Below are positions 47,946 to 60,066 of a stretch of 64,000 bases of DNA, in pieces (positions within the stretch are counted from its first letter, which is position 1; every line of letters starts with the position of its first letter). The DNA comes from Tragulus kanchil (Eukaryota > Chordata > Mammalia > Artiodactyla > Tragulidae), in assembly GCA_022376925.1 (NCBI GenBank), contig JAIOJX010000025.1, forward strand, positions 139,459,301 to 139,523,300, written 5' to 3'. The notes under the pieces were generated by a model that saw only the letters and a list, made by a program, of their open reading frames with translations, was not told the DNA's origin and ran no database searches. A program made the position numbers and the translations under genes.

Positions 47946-48294
47946 GTTCTGTCTGTTTTTGTCATAAAGTCCTTTCTTCAAGGGTAACAGCAAAAGCCCT
48001 CATATTCAGACAGTCCTCATGGGTGGAATTTTATGATTTGGGGTCAGTACGGCTCAATCCTAAGAAAATACGATAAACTGTATTTTCAAGAACTGTTCTT
48101 TGTACATGCTGCCCTAGAATGTTTTATGTTACTTTATCATTATATTAAATATATAATTGGACCTTGTATCTCACTAGGATTCTCCAAACATATGCCTTCA
48201 CTGTGAGCATCTGCAACCTTAAACAGCCTATAGAAAATATAAGGGACTCTTTTTCCCCTTAAGAGTCTTATATTTTCACTTTAGGAAATAGTGA

Positions 48295-48610
48295 GAGAGA
48301 TTAAACTGCCATACACTACAACATGGATGAATGCTGAGGACGCTACGTCAAATAAGCCAGTCACAGAAGGACAAATGCTGCATGATTTCACTAACATGAG
48401 AGATCTAAAGTAGTCAAGTTCACAGAAGCAGAAGGCAGAAAGGTGGTTGCCAGGGGCTGGGGCGAGGGGGTCCGGGGAGATGCTGTTCAACATTCCTGCA
48501 AGATGAAAAAGTTCTAGAAGTCTCCTGTATACCAATGTGCATATATGTAACAGTAATGTATGTACACTTTAATTTGTTAAGATGGTAGATTACATGTTAC
48601 GTGTTTTTGA
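48295..48610 (+). mobile_element. Ancient L1M-type 3' end
   Basis: ACAACATGGATGAATGCTGAGG, AATAAGCCAGTCACAGAAGG, GGTGGTTGCCAGGGGCTGGGG and GATGAAAAAGTTCTAGAAGT mark the 3' part of an old mammalian L1 subfamily. Confidence 0.65.
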
Positions 48611-48768
48611 CCTTCATTTTTTTTATAAAAGGAAAACAGTTAGATAAAAATGACCTGTTTATTCCAAGATTCACAGAAGTAATTCCTTTTTTGCAATGTG
48701 CCACATCTCTTCCAACACACCATTGGGTCAGGTGATCCCTAAACCTCCTCAAGCCTAAAAAAGTTTCA

Positions 48769-51045
48769 CATGTTTTTACATTACAAACAGAAATGTTTCT
48801 TCTTTCTGGAGGATTCACAGGGTGGATAAGGAGGGGGAATCTCCCACAAACCAAACATAAGGATAGGATGTTGCAATTCCCAGAAGTTTGGGAACCATTA
48901 ATCTGAAGATACACTGAGGTTTCAGAAGAAGTGTTTTCTAAAAGAATCGGAGCCTTTGAAAAGCTAAACTCTAAGGACTGCTGTCACCAGCTGACTATCT
49001 CCTTCTCCACAGAGCCGGGACCTGTAGACACAATACTCAAGCGATCAAGGCAGAACAGAAGCCAGTGAAGACTCAGACAAGCAATGAGCTAACAGCCAGA
49101 TAAGAGGAGCCCATGACTACAGCAGTCATGGCAGAGACAAATAAGACCGAAATACTTTCTATTCATTAAGACGTGACTGGGCAGTCAAAAATGAAGAACA
49201 TACAGATAGCAAGATTCCGTTATATCATTTTCCACAAAAAGGAAAGAAAATATCAAGAAAGAGGAAATGGCACAGGAAGGAATTTCATAACGCACATACG
49301 TGATTACCACTTCCAGGCAAACCAGGAATAGGGTTAGTGCAAGGCAGGAAGGGACGTTGAAGGGAAACTTCGGGTGTTAAACAGAGGAGGAGAAAGGGAC
49401 GCGTTATTTTTAAATTTAGAACATCTACGAATGCTCTCAAAGTTGATGGATGACCGGAGTATGCATTCTCTTTAGTCGTTCCTCAGCTTGCTACATTATA
49501 AAAAGAAAAACTGAAAGCTAATTCTGAGAAGCTTTTCAATTGCCACTCTAGGGTGCAGAATCCATCTGAAGCACATGAGAAAAAAGCCAAAGCTCTAAGG
49601 AAGCCTTTCGGGCCAAGACTAAAGAAATGTTCTGAGCCTCTTTCCCCGACATATTTGAGGGTCCAGAGCAGGTGGCTTTCACCAGGTGTGCACCCGAGAG
49701 TCAGGGTTTTAAAGAAACTGTTATCTCCTCTCCTTGTACGGTAAAGCCCCTACATATGAACCTTCAAGTTATGAACTTTCAAAGATGCCAACAAGTCCTT
49801 GTACTGTACTACTGTACTTTTCAAGTTATTATACCATAAAATTAAAAATGTTTTATTTCATGTGGTTTTTAACATATTACTTGTATGAAAAGTATTATCC
49901 AAACGTTTAGGTATACCATTAAAATTAAGGATGTTTTACATTACCAGAAATGTTTCCCTGAATTCACAGGGTGGATAAGGAGGGAATCTCCACAAACCAA
50001 ACATAAGGATAGGATGTGGCAATTCCCAGAAGTTTGGGAACCATTAATCTGAAGATACACTGAGGTTTCAGAAGAAGTGTTTTCTAAAAGAATCGGAGCC
50101 TTTGAAAAGCTAAACTCTAAGGACTGCTGTCACCAGCTGACTATCTCCTTCTCCACAGAGCCGGGACCTGTAGACACAATACTCAAGCGATCAAGGCAGA
50201 ACAGAAGCCAGTGAAGACTCAGACAAGCAATGAGCTAACAGCCAGATAAGAGGAGCCCATGACTACAGCAGTCATGGCAGAGACAAATAAGACCGAAATA
50301 CTTTCTATTCATTAAGACGTGACTGGGCAGTCAAAAATGAAGAACATACAGATAGCAAGATTCCGTTATATCATTTTCCACAAAAAGGAAAGAAAATATC
50401 AAGAAAGAGGAAATGGCACAGGAAGGAATTTCATAACGCACATACGTGATTACCACTTCCAGGCAAACCAGGAATAGGGTTAGTGCAAGGCAGGGAAGGG
50501 ACGTTGAAGGGAAACTTCGGGTGTTAAACAGAGGAGGAGAAAGGGACGCGTTATTTTTAAATTTAGAACATCTACGAATGCTCTCAAAGTTGATGGATGA
50601 CCGGAGTATGCATTCTCTTTAGTCGTTCCTCAGCTTGCTACATTATAAAAAGAAAAACTGAAAGCTAATTCTGAGAAGCTTTTCAATTGCCACTCTAGGG
50701 TGCAGAATCCATCTGAAGCACATGAGAAAAAAGCCAAAGCTCTAAGGAAGCCTTTCGGGCCAAGACTAAAGAAATGTTCTGAGCCTCTTTCCCCGACATA
50801 TTTGAGGGTCCAGAGCAGGTGGCTTTCACCAGGTGTGCACCCGAGAGTCAGGGTTTTAAAGAAACTGTTATCTCCTCTCCTTGTACGGTAAAGCCCCTAC
50901 ATATGAACCTTCAAGTTATGAACTTTCAAAGATGCCAACAAGTCCTTGTACTGTACTACTGTACTTTTCAAGTTATTATACCATAAAATTAAAAATGTTT
51001 TATTTCATGTGGTTTTTAACATATTACTTGTATGAAAAGTATTAT
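48769..51045 (+). repeat. Tandem block O (48769-49898 / 49931-51045)
   Basis: Offset about 1149 bp. About 32 bp of low-similarity sequence (49899-49930) lies at the junction. Indels are clustered in the first 60 bp of copy 2. Confidence 0.95.
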
Positions 51046-51071
51046 AAACCCATTAAAGTTCGGTACTATAT

Positions 51072-51218
51072 AGTCCAGGCCTCCACGTCACTCACCATCT
51101 CCTGAAGTTTGCCCAAATTCATATCCATTGCATCGGTGATGGAGGCCTGGTGTGCTGCAGTCCATGAGGTCGCAAAGAGTCGGACACCACTGGGCGACTG
51201 AACACACCACACACACGC
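51072..51218. mobile_element. Bov-type SINE/BovB fragment with inverted 5' part
   Basis: The right part (about 51140-51218) reads GGCCTGGTGTGCTGCAGTCC to GGGCGACTGAAC in sense. The left part (about 51076-51140) is the same family in antisense (CTCACCATCTCCTG, ATATCCATTGCATCGGTGAT). The two parts begin and end with the inverted pair CCAGGCCTCC / GGAGGCCTGG. Short flanking repeat CTATATAG. This is the layout left by twin priming during L1/RTE-type integration. Confidence 0.7.
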
Positions 51219-51471
51219 TATATAGCTGATTGTGTTAATTGTGTACCTAGGCTAACTCTGTTGGACTTATGAACAAATTGATTTATGAACAGGCTCTGGA
51301 ACTGTGAAACTTGATCATATGTAGGGGACTTACTGCATTGTTCCAGGACAGAATGTTACCATGAGACCCACTGACTTGCCTAGGAGGAAAACTCCTATTG
51401 GTGTAGAAGCCTGTAGGCCCCTCTGAGTCTCTTGGGCCATCTTGAGGCTAGAAGGAGCAGAAGAGAAGAAC

Positions 51472-51753
51472 TGTTGTTGTTTTTCAGTCACTAGATCATG
51501 TCTGACTTTTTGCAACCCCCATGGACTGCAGCACACCAGGTTTCCCTGTCTCTCACTATCTCCGAGAGTTTGTTCAAGTTCATGTCCATTGATTCTGTGA
51601 TGCCATCCAACCATCTCATCCTCTGATGCCCCATTATCCTTTTGCTTTTAGTCTTTCCCAGCTTCAGGGTCTTTTCCAATGAGTCAGCTCTTCACAACAG
51701 GTAGCCAAAGTACTGGAGTTTCAGCTTCAGCAGCAGTCCTTCCAATGACTATT
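51472..51753 (-). mobile_element. BovB (RTE) LINE 3' end, antisense
   Basis: Reads TCATGTCTGACTTTTTGCAA, GGACTGCAGCACACCAGG, GATGCCATCCAACCATCTCA, AGGGTCTTTTCCAATGAGTC and CCAAAGTACTGGAGTTTCAG, all diagnostic of BovB. Heavily 5'-truncated. It supports a ruminant source. Confidence 0.85.
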
Positions 51754-51781
51754 TAGCCCTTCCCTGAATAGTCATTGGAAG
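51739..51781. other. Perfect 15-bp hairpin at the BovB truncation point
   Basis: Arms CTTCCAATGACTATT (51739-51753) and AATAGTCATTGGAAG (51767-51781), loop 13 nt. The left arm is BovB sequence; the right arm is its inverted copy at the point where the element ends. Confidence 0.85.
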
Positions 51782-52051
51782 AATAAAGACAGTAAATGAG
51801 CAGAAGCTGGGCAGGAACCAGAGGCTGGGCCACAGGGAAGCTCCGGTTACTGGGCTCTCTCTCTTCAGGCTGTTTATGATTGCTCGCAACAAAACCTAGA
51901 TGGGAGGGCTGCCATCAGAAGCTGTCAGCACCAAGGGCTCTCTTTAGCTCTCCTGTGGGAATCTTAGGTGAGTCTGCTTTCTTCTAAAACTCCTCCCAGA
52001 GCAAGACATTATCTCTTCAAAACGCTCAGACACACTGTATAATTTCTTTTT

Positions 52052-52365
52052 TTTTTTTTTTAACTTTTTCTTTGTTGGGGGAGGTGGGGAGGGAGGGGGG
52101 CTGGTAGGCCACTTCTATTGGTCTTTCATTTCTCTATTTTCATCCATCTTTGTTCTTTGGCCCGTGTGGGCCTCCCATCGCAGTGGCCTCTGTTGTTGCA
52201 GAGCACCGGCTCTGGGCGCATGCGCTCCAGAGCTCCGGCTCAGTAATTGGACACATCGGTCCAGCCACTACGCGGCACATGGGATCTTCCCAGGCCAGGG
52301 ATCGAACTGGCGCCCCTTGCACTGCAAGGCATTGACCTTACCCACTGGACCACCAGGGAAGCCCC
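52052..52365 (-). mobile_element. CHR-related SINE, antisense
   Basis: Young copy of the same subfamily. The target-site duplication GTATAAT(T/G)TCTTTTT is at 52037-52051 and 52366-52380 with one mismatch. The G-rich run at 52077-52100 is kept. The AATAAA-TCTTT tail is degraded. Confidence 0.85.
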
Positions 52366-52380
52366 GTATAATGTCTTTTT

Positions 52381-54771
52381 AAGAAATTAATTTTATAAAG
52401 AGAAGGCTGGTTTAAATAAAAAGGAAAAGCAAAGAGACACTCATTTCATGTTTGACAGGGTTTTTTCTATCTTTCTTTCCTCTATCCAGTCCCCTCCTCC
52501 CAAGTCTGATTATCTTATTATATTCAGGCAGATTCTTTTACCTGTGCCTTTCCATTATGGCTAACAAGTCAAAAAAAGCACATTTCCTACAGAAAATCAC
52601 ATTTAACAGATCCCTTTGGGGACAGAGAGACATGCATGCCATTTAAAATGATTAGTTTGTGGGAGGAAGAAGTCAGGCCCCAATCACTCCTCTGCATTAA
52701 GCTCTAGTTGAAGTGAGGTGGGCGCCCCAGGCCACGTTTATAATGATGGATGTGTCTCAATCTCTGACGGCAATACTGAACCTCTAGGAGACCATCATTG
52801 TTCTCAGCCTCTGCAAAATGAACCATCAAACGCTTACATAAGAATGCTTCTCTTCTGAATGCCAAAGACCAATTGAGTCAGCTCACAAACTGAGGGGAGG
52901 CATCAGAAGCAACGGGTACGGGACGGGGACAGGGGTTCAGTGCATTTTTCTATTTGATTAAGATTGCTTCCTCCTAAAAGACGAACGTGATTGATCTTGA
53001 AGATCAGTGTTAAACAATAGAATACAATGTACTAAAGAACTTATTGAGGGGACTTCCTTGGCAGTCCAGTGGTTAGTATTCAATTCCTGGTTGGGAAATG
53101 AGGATCCTGCAAACTGTGCAGTGTGGCCAGAAAAAAAAAAAATTGACCGAAATAAAACTGCTAACTAAAAAGGCCAGTTTTTCCACAAATGGACTCTCCT
53201 GTAGGTGCCCCTTTTACACTATGTTCTGTGTCTTCTGCTCGGAACACACCAGGATCACCCAGTCAGTCCATGTGTATACGGCAGCAGGGAGACCAGGCTG
53301 GACGAAGTGTGTGAACGAGTACAAAGGGCAGCACGAGTATATTTCAGCCAAAAGTGATTCAGTGCCCAGCTCCAGGTCCTACTAAAGGTCCCACCCAAAC
53401 AGCTGGGGCATGAAACGCTAGCTTGGAGTTTACAAACAATATTCCTCTTGCAATAGATGACTTTTGGAAAGCCTCTTCTAGTCAAACACTATGTTCCAAG
53501 CTGCCACTGTGTACATGTAGGTCTCATTAAATCAGGCGAGTTCTACCTGGGTAAGGAGAGGGGCTGATCAGTAGGAGGCCTGCGGGGGCCCTCGCATCAG
53601 GTCTATTTCCCTCCTCCACCGGCGCCAACAAACAAATGTTCGCTTTCCTTCTGGCACTGTCCCTGGTTCTTGATCATCCAGGCTTAGGTTAAGCAACTCC
53701 AGATTCCAACACGGGTGGGTTACAACACACACAAGGTAAGACAGCCTCCCTTGGTTTTTCCTGGGTGGTCACTCAGTGGGCCGGGTTCCCCAGAAACACA
53801 CGCTGGGGATCCTTCCAGCCCACAGTCCCAGCTCCCAGCCCAGCAGAAGCGGCTGGCCTCGGTCAGTGCCATGACAGGTTTAAGGGAGCCGCGCTGGTGT
53901 CGTGCACCTGATCCTCCCTCAGTATCCATGGGGGGGCTGGCTCCAGGAGCCCCTGCAGATATCAAAACCCGCTGATGCCCAAGGCTTTTACGCAGGATGA
54001 TACACTACAGTGAATGAGAATGCAAAAACCCATGGATATGGAGGGCTGATTGCACATGGGATGGAGGATATCTGGGTCCTCAGCAAGGCAGGTCCACACT
54101 GGCTATCAAAACTCAGAGTCTGCCCAGGTGGACTGGTCTTGAAGAGCTTTTCTCTGAGGATTGTTGATCCTTGCTTTGGGAAAGGAGGTGGCTAGAAAGA
54201 AAGCTTCAGACGGCCTCTGGATCTGAAGGGGCAGTGGGATGGGCCTCTGGGGCAGCTCTGTAAGCATGTACCGGGCTGTGAGGGAACTGGCCAGGCTTTG
54301 CCTCAGGCAGGACAGGCCACCACAGTCACCACCATCTCCTCCAATGTCCCTCACGTCTCTGCCCACTTGTGGAGACCTGCCTAAAGTGTGTCAGCCTACC
54401 TGCCCTGCAGCACGGTGCTGTGGAGTCGGCTGGGGGCCTCTGTGACCCTAACACACAGAGGTGAGGCGATGCAGTGGAGTAGGGGTGCGGACTTAGTAAC
54501 CGGCCCAAGGCTCATACCGCAGGTCCTGGCCTGAGCAAGCAGACCTCCAAACGGCCTGCCCTGCTTTTCTCTTTGAAAAACGCACTTCAAACCCAGAACT
54601 AAGCCATGTTTACTGTTTCTGCCTCTCCCTTCCTTTCTCTTCCTGCCTCAGAAGGTACTGAAAGGTGAAAGTGAGCTATCACTGGCACCTGGGTTTTCCG
54701 CTTATCAACCAGGCATGTCTAAAAGCACTACCAGCTTCTCTCATTAATGCTGGGCACTACGCGGGATGCTC
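52381..54771. other. Mostly unique intronic sequence, GC-richer at 53.7-54.6 kb
   Basis: Apart from the CHR fragment at 53047-53143 no repeat or exon was recognised. The GC-richer part is not CpG-dense enough to suggest the IGFBP7 promoter/exon 1 island. Confidence 0.5.
53047..53143 (+). mobile_element. CHR-type SINE fragment, sense
   Basis: Head GACTTCCTTGGCAGTCCAGTG followed by a short diverged body ending GTGTGGCCAGAAAAAAAA, the short CHR form with its A-tail. Confidence 0.65.
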
Positions 54772-57076
54772 CAGTTTCCTCTCCAGCCTGACTTCAGGGC
54801 TTAACATCACTCTTGGCCAAAATGCTCCCTTCTTTTCTCTTCATCTCTTGAAGTTGGAAGAGGCCCTCCTTTCAAACGAACACTTGCTTTCTGCCCTATA
54901 TATACCATTCTAATAACTGAGCGCTCTTTTTTTTATATATATAACACCTTTTCAGACTGCTTGCTTCAAATTGTTCAATTAAAAGAAAAAAGATACAGCT
55001 CCTAAAAGAAAAATTCGCCAGCACCCAAGTAACACCATGCTTCAGGAACTTGTACTTCATTTGCTATAATCAGTGTTAAAACAATATAGCATTATCTACT
55101 TTGAATGCACTAGAAGCCTGCGGGGCAACATTTTTGTATGGGAGAGATTAAATCTGGTTGGAACTCCACAAGAAACAGTGTCATGTGGGGGAAATCTGTG
55201 CCTGTCGAACCCCTGACTGATCACATTTCAAAGCCTAGTGCTTTGCTAAAGGGCATCTTTCTTTAAAAAATAAAGCAATCCTATTACTCAGAGCCTTCTC
55301 TGCACACCATAGCTTTGAAGGAATTCGATAGTTTGCAAATTCAAAGTTGAAAATGAAAAACCCACGAATAAGACCTGAATCCATTTATTCATGGTAAAAT
55401 GAATATCGCTTTGAAAAGTCTATCCTCATTAGGATCATTTCGATGTAATCTGTGATCTGGTGTGAGTCTAGCTAGGCTCTTACCATAGAAAGAGACTCGC
55501 TTTCTAAAATAAGCTCTGTCTTCAAAGGACTCAGGAGATATCATAGAATAATATTAACTGAAGTGCAATACTTTTTCAAGCATGCTTCATTGTTTTCTTA
55601 ATCAGTGTTTTTTCTATTTTGCCAGATAGAGCGTATCTCTTCCCCTTCCTCCTCAAAGGCGTTAAAATAAATCCTGGCCCCTGCAGGAGTGATCAGAGCC
55701 TCCCAGTTCACAGAGGAATGTCCGTCCCTCCAAGCTTGGGGAGGTTTCCTAACTAATGAACTAGAACACTGTCAGATGTCTCGTTGCCAAGTAATATATT
55801 AAAGTGCTTTTCTAATGAGATTTCTTCAAGGTAACTATAAAACCATAAAAAGCACACTTAGCTTCAGTGAAGCAAAAACATTAAGAAAATAATCAAATGC
55901 CTTTAAGGAAAAGAAGAGTTCAATACAGTTTCCTCTCAGCCTGAGGGCTTAACATCACTCTTGGCCAAAATGCTCCCTTCTTTTCTCTTCATCTCTTGAA
56001 GTTGGAAGAGGCCCTCCTTCCAAACGAACACTTGCTTTCTGCCTTATCTATACCATTCTAATAACTGAGCGGTCTTTTTTTTATATATATAACACCTTTT
56101 CAGACTGCTTGCTTCAAATTGTTCAATTAAAAGAAAAAAGATACAGCTCCTAAAAGAAAAATTCGCCAGCACCCAAGTAACACCATGCTTCAGGAACTTG
56201 TACTTCATTTGCTATAATCAGTGTTAAAACAATATAGCATTATCTACTTTGAATGCACTAGAAGCCTGCGGGGCAACATTTTTGTATGGGAGAGATTAAA
56301 TCTGGTTGGAACTCCACAAGAAACAGTGTCATGTGGGGGAAATCTGTGCCTGTCGAACCCCTGACTGATCACATTTCAAAGCCTAGTGCTTTGCTAAAGG
56401 GCATCTTTCTTTAAAAAATAAAGCAATCCTATTACTCAGAGCCTTCTCTGCACACCATAGCTTTGAAGGAATTCGATAGTTTGCAAATTCAAAGTTGAAA
56501 ATGAAAAACCCACGAATAAGACCTGAATCCATTTATTCATGGTAAAATGAATATCGCTTTGAAAAGTCTATCCTCATTAGGATCATTTCGATGTAATCTG
56601 TGATCTGGTGTGAGTCTAGCTAGGCTCTTACCATAGAAAGAGACTCGCTTTCTAAAATAAGCTCTGTCTTCAAAGGACTCAGGAGATATCATAGAATAAT
56701 ATTAACTGAAGTGCAATACTTTTTCAAGCATGCTTCATTGTTTTCTTAATCAGTGTTTTTTCTATTTTGCCAGATAGAGCGTATCTCTTCCCCTTCCTCC
56801 TCAAAGGCGTTAAAATAAATCCTGGCCCCTGCAGGAGTGATCAGAGCCTCCCAGTTCACAGAGGAATGTCCGTCCCTCCAAGCTTGGGGAGGTTTCCTAA
56901 CTAATGAACTAGAACACTGTCAGATGTCTCGTTGCCAAGTAATATATTAAAGTGCTTTTCTAATGAGATTTCTTCAAGGTAACTATAAAACCATAAAAAG
57001 CACACTTAGCTTCAGTGAAGCAAAAACATTAAGAAAATAATCAAATGCCTTTAAGGAAAAGAAGAGTTCAATACAG
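54772..57076 (+). repeat. Tandem block P (54772-55928 / 55926-57076)
   Basis: Offset 1148 bp. Copies abut with a 3-base shared CAG. Small differences lie in the first 150 bp of copy 2. No gene or young repeat recognised inside. Confidence 0.95.
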
Positions 57077-57518
57077 CGGTTTAAAAGCTGAAGAGAATTT
57101 GACAAGTGAAAAAAGAATAAAGCCCAACAATTTCACATCTGAGAAAAAAGGGCAGACACAAAAGCAGAGTAGGGTACAAGTGAGAGCCAAAGCAGCTGCC
57201 TGATGATCTCGACACTGTACTTTCAGTGTCTCCTTTCCATGCGTGTTTGTCTACCTGTAACACGGATCTGTGATAAACACGTCAACAAATGTCCCCGCAT
57301 ATGAAAAGAAGGAACAGCGCTTCAGTTTTTAGAACTTGTGCCTGAGAATTTAGGAATAGCCAACCCGAATCTTGAAAACCAAGGATTTCTTTGTTAGAAA
57401 CAACACAGTGAGGAACTCTCACTTGAAATACAGACAATAGGAATGACACGCAGCCTCTACCATAGACCACTCAGAAAGTGTTTGGGGGAATCCTGCTGGC
57501 TTCTGCTTATCACTTTCG

Positions 57519-57677
57519 TGTGTGCTCAGTCGTGTCTGACTCTTTGTGACCTTAGCCAAGAACTCTGGCGAGCTCTGGTTGCCATTTCCTCCTCCAGGGG
57601 TTCTTCCCAACCAGGGACTGAATCCACGTCTCCTGCACTGGCAGGCAGATTCTTACCACTGAGCCGCCGAAGTTTCC
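57519..57677 (-). mobile_element. Bov-tA SINE with internal deletion, antisense (copied at 58644-58802)
   Basis: GTGCTCAGTCGTGTCTGACTC at the left end and CTGCACTGGCAGGCAGATTC near the right. It is about 160 bp, lacking the middle. The second copy is within tandem block Q. Confidence 0.8.
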
Positions 57678-57867
57678 ATGTCACCCTGCCTTTATCATGT
57701 AACCACGATGCCCAGAATGACACCAATGAGTCTAGGAGGCTAGAGGCCAGGGTCTGGGCCTGCATTTGTGTGACGCAGTGGCTCCAGTGTGTTCTCTACT
57801 GATCTGGCCAGTCCTGCAGTCCTGGGTCTTGTTCAAAAGGTCAAGTGGATAAACCTACAGCCTGTTA

Positions 57868-58269
57868 TAGACAGTGAAGTCAGTCAGAAAGAGAGAAACA
57901 AATATTGCATATTAACACATATATATGGAATCTAGAAGGATGGTACTGCCGACACATTTGCTGAGCAGCAATGGACATGCAGACCACAGAGCACAGACTT
58001 ATGGACAAGGGTTGGGGAGAAGAGGGCCAGGGTGAGGTAAGTGGAGAGAGCAACTTGGATGCAGACACACTAACATATGTAAATAGATAGCCAGTGGGGA
58101 TTTGCTGTAGGACTCAGGGTACTCAACCTGGGGCTCTGTAATAACCTAGAGGGGTGGGAACGGGCGGGAGGAGGAAAGGAGATTCAGGAGGGAGGAGACA
58201 TACGTACACCTATGGTTAATTCATGTTGATGCATGACAGAAATCAAACCAGTGTGGTAAAGCAATCACC
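57868..58269 (+). mobile_element. L1 3' end, sense (copied at 58993-59394)
   Basis: GTGAAGTCAGTCAGAAAGAG, ATATATGGAATCTAGAAGGA, then a 3' UTR ending near a T-rich or A-rich tail. The second copy is from tandem block Q. Their tails differ: T-run at 58270-58280, AATCAATTAAAG after 59394. Confidence 0.75.
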
Positions 58270-59519
58270 TTTTTTTTTAAGAAAGGCAAAAAGCTAGGGT
58301 ACAAGTGAGAGCCAAAGCAGCTGCCTGATGATCTCGACACTGTACTTTCAGTGTCTCCTTTCCATGCGTGTTTGTCTACCTGTAACACGGATCTGTGATA
58401 AACACGTCAACAAATGTCCCCGCATATGAAAAGAAGGAACAGCGCTTCAGTTTTTAGAACTTGTGCCTGAGAATTTAGGAATAGCCAACCCGAATCTTGA
58501 AAACCAAGGATTTCTTTGTTAGAAACAACACAGTGAGGAACTCTCACTTGAAATACAGACAATAGGAATGACACGCAGCCTCTACCATAGACCACTCAGA
58601 AAGTGTTTGGGGGAATCCTGCTGGCTTCTGCTTATCACTTTCGTGTGTGCTCAGTCGTGTCTGACTCTTTGTGACCTTAGCCAAGAACTCTGGCGAGCTC
58701 TGGTTGCCATTTCCTCCTCCAGGGGTTCTTCCCAACCAGGGACTGAATCCACGTCTCCTGCACTGGCAGGCAGATTCTTACCACTGAGCCGCCGAAGTTT
58801 CCATGTCACCCTGCCTTTATCATGTAACCACGATGCCCAGAATGACACCAATGAGTCTAGGAGGCTAGAGGCCAGGGTCTGGGCCTGCATTTGTGTGACG
58901 CAGTGGCTCCAGTGTGTTCTCTACTGATCTGGCCAGTCCTGCAGTCCTGGGTCTTGTTCAAAAGGTCAAGTGGATAAACCTACAGCCTGTTATAGACAGT
59001 GAAGTCAGTCAGAAAGAGAGAAACAAATATTGCATATTAACACATATATATGGAATCTAGAAGGATGGTACTGCCGACACATTTGCTGAGCAGCAATGGA
59101 CATGCAGACCACAGAGCACAGACTTATGGACAAGGGTTGGGGAGAAGAGGGCCAGGGTGAGGTAAGTGGAGAGAGCAACTTGGATGCAGACACACTAACA
59201 TATGTAAATAGATAGCCAGTGGGGATTTGCTGTAGGACTCAGGGTACTCAACCTGGGGCTCTGTAATAACCTAGAGGGGTGGGAACGGGCGGGAGGAGGA
59301 AAGGAGATTCAGGAGGGAGGAGACATACGTACACCTATGGTTAATTCATGTTGATGCATGACAGAAATCAAACCAGTGTGGTAAAGCAATCACCAATCAA
59401 TTAAAGATAAATAAGTATTTTTTAAAAGACTGGAAGCCACTCATCAAAGACGGGTATGGAGTCAGAAATCAACACAGAAGGGAATGTGGGTGTTCAGGTT
59501 AAAGAAGAGATGTCTGGGG

Positions 59520-59848
59520 CTTCCCCTGGTGGTCCAGTGGGTAAGGACACCGCCTTGCAGTGCAAGGGGCGCCGGTTCGATCCCTGGCCTGGGAAGATCC
59601 CACGTGCCGCGGAGCGGCTGGACCCGTGTGTCCAATCATCGAGCCGGAGCTCTGGAGCGCATGCGCCCAGAGCCGGCGCTCTTCAGCGACAGACGCCATC
59701 GCGATGGGAGGCCCACAGGAGCCAAAGAACAAAGACGGATGAAGGTAGAGGAATGAAAGACCAATAAAAGTGGCCCGTCCGCTCCCCTCCCTCCCCAACC
59801 CAACCCCCGCCCAAAATAAATAAATAAATCTTTAAAAAAAAAAAAAAA
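59520..59848 (+). mobile_element. CHR-related T+ type SINE, sense
   Basis: Best-preserved plus-strand member. The pol III A-box-like element TGGTCCAGTGG is at 59530-59540 and the B-box GGTTCGATCCC at 59574-59584. The C-rich tract at 59784-59812 has six runs of three or more C. Overlapping AATAAA motifs lie at 59815-59828, TCTTT at 59829-59833, then 15 A. A target-site duplication of about 19 bp starting AAAGAAGAGATG lies at 59501-59519 and 59846-59864 with one mismatch. Confidence 0.9.
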
Positions 59849-60066
59849 GAAGAGATGCCTGGGGTGTGGGACTGCCTGTCAGATATCCTCTAATACCTGA
59901 GGGGATGCCTCATTAGGGAAAGAGAAGTCTTGATTTCAGTCACTCCTGAAGGAAAAACCAAGATCAAAAACACATCACCAATTTAAAGTTACAGTAACAA
60001 AGCATTTGTCAGCAATTAAAGGTTTCTAAGAATCAACAGACTTGCTTAAAGTGCATTCAAGTGTGG

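Larger units (their letters stand above)
57170..59394 (+). repeat. Tandem block Q (57170-58269 / 58295-59394)
   Basis: Offset 1125 bp. 25 bp of T- and A-rich sequence (58270-58294) lies between copies. Contains a Bov-tA and an L1 3' end. Confidence 0.95.

Noticed and set aside
53700..54600. GC-richer segment as IGFBP7 exon 1 / CpG island
   Set aside because: CpG density is modest, no signal peptide or cysteine-rich IGFBP motif is visible in any frame, and no donor matches the phase needed by exon 2.
59520..59600. tRNA gene candidate (A-box and B-box)
   Set aside because: This is the tRNA-derived head of a SINE; no full cloverleaf is expected, and it is followed by SINE body and tail.
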